A stretch of 12,647 bases of DNA from Lachnoclostridium sp. UBA7482 (GTDB lineage Bacteria; Bacillota; Clostridia; Lachnospirales; Lachnospiraceae): the NCBI GenBank assembly GCA_002479645.1, contig DLOO01000075.1, forward strand, positions 26,893 to 39,539. The letters run 5' to 3'. Shown piece by piece: positions 1 to 5,713 of the stretch. Position 1 is the first letter of the stretch. Every line of letters begins with the position of its first letter. The translations under genes were made by a program, and so were the position numbers. The notes below the pieces were generated by a model that saw nothing but the letters and a program-made list of their open reading frames with translations, ran no database searches and had not been told where the DNA came from.

Positions 1-160
1 ACGGCGCGTCTGCGCCTCCGGTCGGTTCGCCTTCCGGATTCTCCGACACCGTACCGGTTTCCTTGTTACAGCCTGCAGCGCAGAGCGCAAGCATCATTCC
101 CAGAACGAGCAAAAGCAGTCTAGGATAACGTAACCTCGTTTGTAAATTCATTCTTTCCAT
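1..160 (-). CDS. Putative lipoprotein, N-terminal part (runs off the window)
   Basis: Only the first 53 codons are inside the window. The start is the ATG at 160, preceded by AAGGGA about 8 bases upstream; a second in-frame ATG lies at 151 with a closer, poorer site. The protein begins with a short basic stretch (two Arg by residue 11), then a hydrophobic core LLLLVLGMMLALCAAGC with the lipobox cysteine at residue 31, followed by a polar, Pro/Glu/Gly/Thr-rich linker (NKETGTVSENPEGEPTGGAD). This is the usual N-terminus of a Gram-positive membrane-anchored lipoprotein. The functional domain lies outside the window, so no role can be given. The reading frame overlaps the end of the lactate dehydrogenase gene by 41 bases (120-160) in another frame, which suggests translational coupling in one operon. 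Confidence 0.72.
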   Translation of the reverse strand, partial: MERMNLQTRLRYPRLLLLVLGMMLALCAAGCNKETGTVSENPEGEPTGGADAP

Positions 161-1133
161 CGAAATATTCCCTTAAATTGTCCATTGTAGTCGTTGCAAT
201 ATTGTAAAGTGCTTCTTTCGTGAGAAATGCCTGATGGGACGTCATAAGGACATTCGGAAGCGACACCAGTCTCGCAAGCGTATCGTCGTCAATGATGTCG
301 TTTGAAAAATCCTCATAGAAATACTCGGTCTCCTGCTCATACACATCGAGTGCCGCCGCTCCGATCTTACGGGAAATCAGCCCCTCGAGAAGTGCCTCAC
401 TGTCAATCAGTGCGCCGCGGGACGTATTGATAATAAACACGCCTTCCTTCATCATCCCGATAGCCTTCCTGTCAATCAGATGATAGGACTCCTTCGTAAG
501 CGGGCAGTGAAGAGAAATCACATCCGCCTGCCGATACAACTCCGAAAGCTCGGTATACGTTACCTCCGGAATATCCTGCGGATACACATCATACGCAAGA
601 ATCCGCATACCGAAGCCCTTGCAAATCGAGATAAATGCCTGCCCGATTCGTCCTGTACCGATGACCCCGACGGTCTTGCCACGCAGGTCAAATCCGGTCA
701 GTCCGTTCAGACTGAAATTGAATTCACGGGTTCGGTTATACGCCCGGTGCAGCTTACGGTTAATCGTTAAAAGCGTTCCCATTGCATATTCTGCAACCGC
801 ATACGGCGAATATGCCGGGACACGAAGTACGTGAAACCGCCCCTTTGCGAATTTGAGATCCACGTTGTTGTAGCCGGAGCACCGCATCGCCAGAACACGA
901 ACTCCTTTGTCATAAAGCACCTGAAGACACTCCGCCCCCAAGTTGTCATTGACAAATGCAACTACCGCCTCGCCTTCCGCAAAGGTCGCCGTCTTCTTAT
1001 TCAGCTTCTCCTCGAAGTAATGAATCTCCACGCCGTACTCTCCGGCAAGCTGATCGAAGTAAATTCTGTCGTAGGGCTTGGTGTCATAAAAAGAAACACA
1101 TTTCATATTTTTCCAAAGGCCGCCGGCTTTCAC
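120..1133 (-). CDS. ldhA: D-lactate dehydrogenase (NAD-dependent, LdhA type)
   Basis: The enzyme reduces pyruvate to D-lactate with NADH in the cytoplasm, a fermentation end reaction. The sequence follows E. coli LdhA along its whole length as I remember it: TKPYDRIYF at the N-terminus, MRCSGYNNVDL, AEYAMGTLLTINRKLHRAYNRTR, and the C-terminal TSHQAFLT. From the GTG start, the Rossmann motif GTGRIG is at about 159-164, the NAD-selecting Asp in LAYD at 182, the substrate-binding Arg in TSRGALID at 239, Glu in DVYEQE at 266 and the catalytic His in SHQAF at 300. I chose the GTG at 1133 because AGGAGG lies 9 bases upstream; a TTG at 1142 sits directly against AGGAGG. The ATG at 1106 would give 328 residues, close to E. 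coli LdhA (329), so the true start is open. The gene overlaps the downstream lipoprotein gene. Confidence 0.93.
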   Translation of the reverse strand: MKAGGLWKNMKCVSFYDTKPYDRIYFDQLAGEYGVEIHYFEEKLNKKTATFAEGEAVVAFVNDNLGAECLQVLYDKGVRVLAMRCSGYNNVDLKFAKGRFHVLRVPAYSPYAVAEYAMGTLLTINRKLHRAYNRTREFNFSLNGLTGFDLRGKTVGVIGTGRIGQAFISICKGFGMRILAYDVYPQDIPEVTYTELSELYRQADVISLHCPLTKESYHLIDRKAIGMMKEGVFIINTSRGALIDSEALLEGLISRKIGAAALDVYEQETEYFYEDFSNDIIDDDTLARLVSLPNVLMTSHQAFLTKEALYNIATTTMDNLREYFDGKNEFTNEVTLS

Positions 1134-1150
1134 CGCAGCCAACCTCCTAT

Positions 1151-1179
1151 ATTATAGCCGATTTATAAACCGGGTGCAA
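1151..1179 (-). promoter_or_regulatory. ldhA promoter with palindromic operator candidate in the spacer
   Basis: Reading the minus strand, TTGCAC (1179-1174) and TATAAT (1156-1151) are separated by exactly 17 bases, a good sigma-A promoter. The spacer is almost filled by a 16-bp palindrome, CCGGTTTATAAATCGG (1173-1158), with one mismatched pair. A protein bound there would block RNA polymerase, so it is a repressor operator candidate; the regulator is unknown and it does not match the Rex consensus. The predicted transcription start falls at about 1140-1146, inside or just before the AGGAGG site. Confidence 0.6.
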
Positions 1180-1185
1180 TCACTA

Positions 1186-1217
1186 GGATAGGCAGAAATG
1201 CGAAAAAAATGCTATCC
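1186..1217. repeat. Short inverted repeat upstream of the ldhA promoter
   Basis: GGATAGGC (1186-1193) pairs with GCTATCC (1211-1217) apart from one bulged base; the loop of about 17 bases is AT-rich. It lies directly upstream of the ldhA -35 box and about 70 bases beyond the stop of the preceding HAD gene. No T-run follows the stem on the minus strand, so it is not a standard terminator. It may be a second regulatory site or only a weak transcript 3' end. Confidence 0.3.
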
Positions 1218-1288
1218 AACCGCATTTTCCTGCAAATACTCGCGAAAATATACGCAAAATCTGACTAAAAATTACAGACGTACTTGGT

Positions 1289-1990
1289 TCATTCTAAAAG
1301 GCTCAGTAAATCCTTGAATTCTTCCAAAATCATCGTGCATTTATCATCACTAACCTGACCGAAACCATAGCTTGCGTAGATGAAATCCACACCGGCACTT
1401 GCGGAGGCTTCCTGATCCCCGGCCGTGTCGCCAACATAGGCAATATTCGTCAGGCTGTTACGCTCCATTACATAGCGGATGTTCTCACCCTTCGGCACCT
1501 TGTGGTCGCCCCAGTTCTGGAAATCATTGAAATACTTGTCCATCCTGTGTGCCCTTAAGAATGTCTGTACATAACCGGACTGACCGTTGCTGACGATACA
1601 GAGGGTGTATTTCTCAGAAAGCTTGGCAAGCGTCTCCTCCAGTTCGGGGTAAAGCACGCCGCCGTGCTCGGAGAGGTAAGCATCCTCAAGCTCGCAGCAT
1701 TTGTCAAGCACCTGCATGCGCGTCTCATAGGGAAGCTCCGGGAACAGACGCTCCACGATTTTGTCCATCGGAAGTCCCATAACGCCCTGAATCTCTTCAA
1801 GCGAAAGCACTCTGTCCTTCAACTCGTCAAAGGTCTGCAGCGCAATGTTCCAGGAACGTGTCAGATTCTCCGTCGCGTCCCACATAGTTCCGTCAAGATC
1901 AAAAAACAACGCCTCATATTTTTTCTCATCGTTCAAGGTTCCCTTGCCGATCTTAAGCCGAGTCGGAATTGCAATGTGTGTCCCTAACAT
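1289..1990 (-). CDS. HAD-superfamily hydrolase (phosphoglycolate phosphatase-like)
   Basis: A 233-residue haloacid-dehalogenase-type phosphatase, probably hydrolysing a small phosphorylated metabolite in the cytoplasm. The four HAD motifs are visible: motif I DLDGTMWD (nucleophile Asp31, acid/base Asp33), motif II VSNG (Ser134), motif III with Lys in HKVPKGEN (about 164-167), and motif IV VGDTAGDQEA (Asp188, Asp192). The stretch between motifs I and II fits an alpha-helical C1 cap as in Gph/PgmB-like enzymes. The ATG at 1990 has GAGGA a few bases upstream. It gives about 20 residues before the usual family start (KKYEALFFDLDGT), so a TTG start at about codon 19, preceded by AAGGG, is possible. 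A sigma-A promoter lies at 2056-2084. It appears to be a single-gene unit. The substrate cannot be read from the sequence. Confidence 0.85.
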   Translation of the reverse strand: MLGTHIAIPTRLKIGKGTLNDEKKYEALFFDLDGTMWDATENLTRSWNIALQTFDELKDRVLSLEEIQGVMGLPMDKIVERLFPELPYETRMQVLDKCCELEDAYLSEHGGVLYPELEETLAKLSEKYTLCIVSNGQSGYVQTFLRAHRMDKYFNDFQNWGDHKVPKGENIRYVMERNSLTNIAYVGDTAGDQEASASAGVDFIYASYGFGQVSDDKCTMILEEFKDLLSLLE

Positions 1991-2055
1991 AAGGTCCTCG
2001 CTTTCCTTAACATTTTTTATTCATTATCTCGCGGAGAAGTTTAATCATCTCTTTT

Positions 2056-2084
2056 ATTATAACCGTTTTATGCGTGTATCTCAA
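2056..2084 (-). promoter_or_regulatory. Promoter of the HAD phosphatase gene
   Basis: On the minus strand TTGAGA (2084-2079) and TATAAT (2061-2056) are spaced by 17 bases. The predicted start site at about 2049 leaves a leader of roughly 60 bases. The leader contains a 13-codon reading frame (MIKLLREIMNKKC) whose ATG lies at the predicted transcript end, without a ribosome binding site; I do not count it as a gene. Confidence 0.6.
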
Positions 2085-2351
2085 GATGTGAGAGGCAATG
2101 TCAGCGGATAAAAATCATTTATACACTGTGCGGTCAACAGGCAAATCAAACAATGAATTACCTTATGGCTGTCTTTTACATAAACCTGTGTGACTTCGCC
2201 ATTATTTTTAACCTGTTTTTTTGTAAGGAAATCTGTTGTGCAGCTTTTCTGCAGCAGGGTGTCGCCTGTTTCGGAATTAAATTTTACAAACAAGGAATAC
2301 TATTTTTATATCCTAAAGCGCTTGATTATTTCCCAAAATGGAATTACAATT
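2085..2351 (-). pseudogene. Decayed fragment of a large serine recombinase
   Basis: Read on the minus strand, the segment contains GDTLLQKSCTTDFLTKK followed by KNNGEVTQVYVKDSHKVI. This is the 'GD.LLQK..T.DFLTKK...NEGE.PQYYVE.SH..II' block of the Recombinase domain of large serine recombinases, found in phages and conjugative elements of Firmicutes. The reading frame carries two in-frame stops (about 2301-2310) just upstream of this block, with a weak possible continuation WEIIKRFRI beyond them. Downstream of KVI it shifts frame into SLFDLPVDR and soon stops. The N-terminal catalytic domain is absent from this window, as are the C-terminal parts, so it cannot be functional. It marks the site of an old mobile element. 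The ends given are approximate. Confidence 0.62.
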
Positions 2352-2362
2352 GGGACAAATGA

Positions 2363-2506
2363 AAAGACTCGGGAGAGAAGGCGGACTTATTCAAGCCATT
2401 GGAACCATATGAAACACCTGATGCTGTAGAGCGACTTTGTGACGAATCTGATAAAGCACTTAAGGAAGATTAAAATCGGGTAATCAAACTTTTTGAGGGG
2501 CTGGAT
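2363..2506 (+). pseudogene. Short coding-like remnant, possibly from a Fic-family protein
   Basis: After a TGA at 2360-2362, one plus frame reads KDSGEKADLFKPLEPYETPD and then AVERLCDESDKALKED to a TAA at 2471. Past that stop it continues NRVIKLFEGLD to a TGA at 2507. No start codon or ribosome binding site is present. The composition looks protein-like, and the pattern 'FKP...TP...ERLC' recalls the segment just before the HPFxxGN catalytic motif of some Clostridial Fic adenylyltransferases, but the catalytic motif itself is absent. Family assignment is a memory-based guess. It lies head to head with the recombinase fragment, which fits a decayed mobile region. Confidence 0.3.
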
Positions 2507-2638
2507 TGACGGTCTTTCGTGAGGGTTTTATTAAAGCACAAAACCAGGCAGCTAACATTACGTTGGCTTATATGGGAGACTGTTTCAGGTTTTGTGTAAA
2601 CTCAAAAAACCGATATAAGATTTTTGATAGTTGCAAAT

Positions 2639-2691
2639 GGGCAGAGCCGATTTTTCCGGTTCTGCCCGTGTCTGTATTATACAGATTTTTT
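2639..2691 (+). terminator. Tandem hairpins followed by a T-run
   Basis: The first hairpin pairs GGGCAGAGCCG (2639-2649) with CGGTTCTGCCC (2657-2667): 11 pairs including one G-U, with a 7-base loop. Three bases later TCTGTA (2671-2676) pairs with TACAGA (2680-2685) around a 3-base loop, followed by six T (2686-2691). The second unit is shaped like a rho-independent terminator for the plus strand, although its stem is short and AT-rich. There is no intact plus-strand gene upstream, so it may be the leftover end of a lost gene. The strong first hairpin also works for transcripts leaving the sodC gene on the minus strand. Confidence 0.5.
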
Positions 2692-2832
2692 CTTGCAAGA
2701 CATTCCTCAAAATAGATTTCTAACCGGGAGTGAATCTGCCCCCAGTCCTGTCTGTGACCGGTCTATTTTTGGGTTATGTCCATCATCGCCGGATACAGCA
2801 TTTTCAACAGGCTGGAGGCAAGCTCTGCTATG

Positions 2833-3339
2833 TCAGCATCTCCTCTGAATCACGCCGCAGGCAATCTTTTTGCCGGAATTGCCCGAGGGCTGGGTCGTGA
2901 AATCATCAGGCTGGTCGTGAATAATGACTGTCCTGCCGATTACCTCATTTACAGAAAAGCGATTGGTCAGAAACAGGGAAAGCGCAAGTCCACAATTTCC
3001 GAACAACGCGGGAAGGTCGCCTGCGTGGTGCGGATGTTCAAGGTTGCCGGGGTTGTAGTGAGACATAGCGTCTGCAAACGGATCATCCATGTTGCCGCCG
3101 CAGTCGGTCCCGCTGTGGATATGGAATCCAAAAATATGCTCATGGCAGTTCACCTCAGCTTTAGGCAGCCCCATGATTTCGGCTAGGACAATGACGCCCT
3201 CTCCTGTTTGGTAAAACTGTACAGCGCCTGATATGGCGGGATACTCTCTGCTGCCCCTTATGTCGGCCACCGCCTGCGGACTGCCGCATAAAACGGATGG
3301 AAGATGAATTTTGGAACAACTGCAAAATGATCGATTCAT
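2833..3339 (-). CDS. sodC: Superoxide dismutase [Cu-Zn] family protein
   Basis: A complete 168-residue protein of the copper/zinc superoxide dismutase family, which converts superoxide to oxygen and hydrogen peroxide. Ligands can be placed against human SOD1: GFHIH gives Cu ligands His73 and His75 (46 and 48), SHYNP the bridging His94 (63), then His102, His105 and Asp108 in EHPHHAGDLP (71, 80, 83), and TVIIHD gives His141 (120). Cys80 and Cys161 (ACGVI) would form the conserved disulfide. The active-site Arg143 position is Lys158 (GKKIACGVI), a conservative change. The ATG at 3339 has AAGGAG (3353-3348) 8 bases upstream. The N-terminus shows no signal peptide, so a cytoplasmic location is likely, unlike most bacterial SodC. 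No convincing promoter is visible. It sits alone between decayed sequences, which hints at horizontal acquisition. Confidence 0.88.
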   Translation of the reverse strand: MNRSFCSCSKIHLPSVLCGSPQAVADIRGSREYPAISGAVQFYQTGEGVIVLAEIMGLPKAEVNCHEHIFGFHIHSGTDCGGNMDDPFADAMSHYNPGNLEHPHHAGDLPALFGNCGLALSLFLTNRFSVNEVIGRTVIIHDQPDDFTTQPSGNSGKKIACGVIQRRC

Positions 3340-3654
3340 ATGGAATACTCCTTAACACCAAGTTTCGATGTCGTATTCTATGTGGATGGGTCGCGCAATG
3401 TTCTGATGCTGAATACTGACACATTCGTCTGCCCATTTCGCAGCGGCACAGTCTCTTCCTTAAAATATGCGTAAAAATGCAGACTCCAACCGACAGTGTG
3501 CAGATATTCCATACCCCGTTTATCTGTTTTGTGTAGCGACAATCGGAACCGGCGCTTTTCGGCGCGCTGGCTTCGGTCGGCGCACCGCGGTTGAACGATG
3601 CACCATTTTGGGCGGGTCAATCAACAACAGTAATCTATTGTTTGAGAAATTAAG
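3340..3654. other. Non-coding stretch with a GC-rich fold-back block
   Basis: No gene is supported here. ORFs of about 80-100 codons exist on both strands but lack ribosome binding sites and recognisable motifs. The block at 3544-3592 is strikingly GC-rich against AT-rich flanks (repeated GGCGC and CGG words). Its ends, AACCG (3547-3551) and CGGTT (3588-3592), are complementary, so it could fold into a hairpin. It may be part of a small dispersed repeat or an insertion. The first 100 bases must also hold the sodC promoter, but only a weak TAGAAT-like -10 is visible on the minus strand near 3375-3385. Confidence 0.35.
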
Positions 3655-3803
3655 TTATATATGGTTTATGGTACCTGCTGCATATTCTTTTGATATTTCG
3701 TTCATATACGATATCAAATCTTCTTTGTTAGATTCAGATATTGCAACTGTAGATATGTCGTTTTTCTGACGAACCATGTCCCTTTACCGTTTGGTTTTTT
3801 CAT
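3655..3803 (-). pseudogene. Small broken ORF pair beside the tRNA promoter
   Basis: Two overlapping minus frames look partly coding. The first starts with ATG at 3803, with AAAGGAGG at 3824-3817 (13 bases upstream, rather far), and reads MKKPNGKGTW before running out at 3714. The second starts with ATG at 3777 and reads MVRQKNDISTVAISESNKED then LISYMNEISKEYAAGTINHI to a TAA at 3655 (40 residues, hydrophilic and protein-like). A single frameshift would join them. The opening KPNGKGT resembles the N-terminus of some tyrosine integrases, but nine residues prove nothing. It could instead be an intact 40-residue protein from 3777. Function unknown. Confidence 0.3.
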
Positions 3804-3821
3804 AATTTCTCGTTTTCCTCC

Positions 3822-3850
3822 TTTACAAAACATGTAAACTTATGTATAAT
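3822..3850 (+). promoter_or_regulatory. Promoter for tRNA-Arg and pgi, with inverted repeat
   Basis: TTTACA (3822-3827), a 17-base spacer and TATAAT (3845-3850) form a strong plus-strand promoter. The start site would be about 3857, leaving a leader of roughly 140 AT-rich bases before the tRNA; I see no closer promoter of this quality. The -35 box is one arm of an inverted repeat, TTTACA-N5-TGTAAA (3822-3838), a possible operator. The AAAGGAGG of the small minus-strand ORF overlaps this region, so divergent promoters may overlap here. Confidence 0.55.
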
Positions 3851-3995
3851 GAGCAAGGCAACATTAACTGTAATTTTCATTTTATAGTTATATTATATAC
3901 AGTAAATTTTAGTAGAATTTCAGTAACTTGAAAAGCAGGTAAAATGTTCCAAAAGCCTTATAAATAAAGGATTTTCCTTATATTTCAGGCATTTC

Positions 3996-4069
3996 GCATC
4001 TGTAGCTCAGCTGGATAGAGTAGCGGCTTCCGAAGCCGAAGGTCGGGGGTTCGAATCCCTTCAGGTGCA
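3996..4069 (+). tRNA. tRNA-Arg (anticodon CCG)
   Basis: A full 74-base cloverleaf. The acceptor stem GCATCTG/CAGGTGC has a U-G pair at position 4-69; the D arm is GCTC-AGCTGGATA-GAGT; the anticodon loop TTCCGAA gives CCG, which reads Arg codon CGG; the T arm is GGGGG-TTCGAAT-CCCTT; the discriminator base is A at 4069. No CCA is encoded. The anticodon stem GCGGC/GCCGA has a G-A mismatch at 27-43, the D stem closes with a G-U pair, and the T stem has two G-U pairs, so the fold is weaker than usual. The pgi start is only 33 bases downstream with no terminator between, so the two are probably co-transcribed. Confidence 0.92.
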
Positions 4070-4102
4070 GACAGAAAACAAAATATCCCCAGGAGGTAAA
4101 TC

Positions 4103-5686
4103 ATGGTAAATTGGAACAATTTGGACACTTTGACTTCCTACAAAGAGTTGGCAGCAACCGCAGGAAGCGTTGACCTGACCAAGGTTATGTCCGGCGAGGA
4201 AGGCGCTAAGCGTGTAATGAGCTACAGCGTACCGATGGCAGAAGGCCTTGCATTTAACTACGCTGCAAAGTCCGTTGATGACAATGTGCTTGCCAAGCTT
4301 GCTGCTCTTGCCGACGAGGCTCAGCTTGCTGATAAGTTTGCTGCCTTGTATAACGGTGAAGTGATCAACACCGGTGAAAAGCGTCTGGTACTTCATCATA
4401 TGTGCCGTGGTCAGCTCGGTGACGCAGTTACCGCTGACGGCATTAACAAGCGTGATTTCTATACCGCACAGCAGACCAAGATTGCTGAATTTGCAAAGAA
4501 AGTTCATTCCGGTGAGATTGCAAATGCAGCAGGCGAGAAGTTCACTACCGTTGTTCAGATTGGTATCGGCGGTTCCGACCTCGGTCCCCGTGCCATCTAC
4601 CTTGCTCTTGAAAACTGGGCTAAGGTAAACAACACCTTCAAGATGGAAGCAAAGTTCATTTCCAACGTAGACCCGGATGATGCAGCTGCCGTCCTCAATT
4701 CTATCGACGTTGCTCACTCTCTCTTCGTACTGGTATCCAAGTCCGGTACTACCCTTGAGACCCTGACTAACGAATCCTTCGTAAAGGAGGCTCTGAAAAA
4801 TGCAGGTCTTGACGCTTCCAAGCATATGGTTGCCGTTACCAGTGAGACCTCTCCTCTTGCAAAGAGCAGCGATTACCTTGCAGCATTCTTCATGGATGAT
4901 TATATCGGCGGTCGTTTCTCCTCCTCTTCCGCAGTCGGCGGCGCGGTTCTTTCCCTCGCTTTCGGTTCGGAAGTATTTGCAGCATTCCTGAAGGGCGCTA
5001 ACGAGGAGGACAAGCTCGCTGCCAACAGGAATATTAAGGAAAATCCTGCAATGCTCGATGCATTGATTGGCGTATACGAAAGAAACGTTCTTGGCTATCC
5101 CGCAACTGCTGTACTGCCTTATTCTCAGGCGCTCAGCCGTTTCCCTGCACATCTCCAGCAGGTAGATATGGAGTCCAACGGTAAGTCTGTTAACCGTTTC
5201 GGCGAGCCGGTAAACTATGTAACCGGTCCGATTATCTTCGGCGAGCCCGGCACCAACGGTCAGCATTCCTTCTATCAGCTGCTTCATCAGGGAACCGATA
5301 TTGTTCCTTTGCAGTTCATCGGCTTCAAGAACAGCCAGATTGGTACTGACGTAGACATTCAGGGCAGCACAAGCCAGCAGAAGCTCTGTGCTAACGTTGC
5401 AGCTCAGATTGTTGCATTTGCATGCGGCAAGGATGATGCAAACAACAACAAGAAGTTTGCAGGCAACCGTCCGTCCAGCATCATCGTAGGTGACAGGCTC
5501 ACTCCCGAGACCATCGGCGCTATCCTTTCCCATTTCGAGAACAAGGTTATGTTCCAGGGCTTCCTTTGGAACGTCAACAGCTTCGATCAGGAGGGTGTTC
5601 AGCTCGGCAAGGTACTTGCGAAGAAGGTACTTGCTCACGAGACCGACGGTGCTCTTAAAGTTTACTCCGACTTGCTGAATATCTGA
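4103..5686 (+). CDS. pgi: Glucose-6-phosphate isomerase
   Basis: The enzyme interconverts glucose-6-phosphate and fructose-6-phosphate in glycolysis and gluconeogenesis. The protein has 527 residues, near the size of the large bacterial form (E. coli 549). Visible motifs: VQIGIGGSDLGPRA (151-164), the SIS-domain segment SKSGTTLET (212-220), the signature DYIGGRFSSSSAVGG (266-280), DMESNGKS (355-362), GPIIFGEPGTNGQHSFYQLL (375-394) and WNVNSFDQEGVQLGK (489-503). Catalytic residues by alignment with E. coli are Glu357, His388 and Lys503. AGGAGG (4091-4096) is 6 bases before the ATG. The codon choice (many CTT, GCT, GCA, TCC, GTA; almost no TTA, CTA or TCA) differs from the neighbours and fits high expression. 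A large antisense frame across the gene is a by-product of this bias. It lies directly behind tRNA-Arg and ends against the convergent gal operon. Confidence 0.97.
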   Translation: MVNWNNLDTLTSYKELAATAGSVDLTKVMSGEEGAKRVMSYSVPMAEGLAFNYAAKSVDDNVLAKLAALADEAQLADKFAALYNGEVINTGEKRLVLHHMCRGQLGDAVTADGINKRDFYTAQQTKIAEFAKKVHSGEIANAAGEKFTTVVQIGIGGSDLGPRAIYLALENWAKVNNTFKMEAKFISNVDPDDAAAVLNSIDVAHSLFVLVSKSGTTLETLTNESFVKEALKNAGLDASKHMVAVTSETSPLAKSSDYLAAFFMDDYIGGRFSSSSAVGGAVLSLAFGSEVFAAFLKGANEEDKLAANRNIKENPAMLDALIGVYERNVLGYPATAVLPYSQALSRFPAHLQQVDMESNGKSVNRFGEPVNYVTGPIIFGEPGTNGQHSFYQLLHQGTDIVPLQFIGFKNSQIGTDVDIQGSTSQQKLCANVAAQIVAFACGKDDANNNKKFAGNRPSSIIVGDRLTPETIGAILSHFENKVMFQGFLWNVNSFDQEGVQLGKVLAKKVLAHETDGALKVYSDLLNI

Positions 5687-5713
5687 TTTCGGATACAACA
5701 AAAGCATACAAAC

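Noticed and set aside
2776..3186. A 136-codon plus-strand frame opposite sodC
   Set aside because: The minus strand encodes all SodC metal ligands in one frame with a strong ribosome binding site; the plus frame has neither.
3378..3620. An 80-codon minus-strand frame upstream of sodC
   Set aside because: It crosses the GC-rich block, is rich in Arg and Cys, lacks a ribosome binding site and resembles no family I know.
3851..3995. A T-box or other riboswitch in the tRNA/pgi leader
   Set aside because: No T-box TGGNACCGCG sequence or conserved riboswitch core was found; only weak AT-rich repeats such as ACTGTA/TACAGT (3867-3903) are present.
3996..4069. tRNA-Arg as the attachment site of an integrated island at 2085-3995
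   Set aside because: Elements normally join the tRNA 3' end, which here faces pgi; I found no direct repeat of the tRNA end near 2000-2100.
4061..5707. A 548-codon antisense frame covering the whole of pgi
   Set aside because: It mirrors the pgi frame, which almost never uses TTA, CTA or TCA, so antisense stops are missing. Its translation shows no family motif, and it has no sensible ribosome binding site; codon bias explains it.
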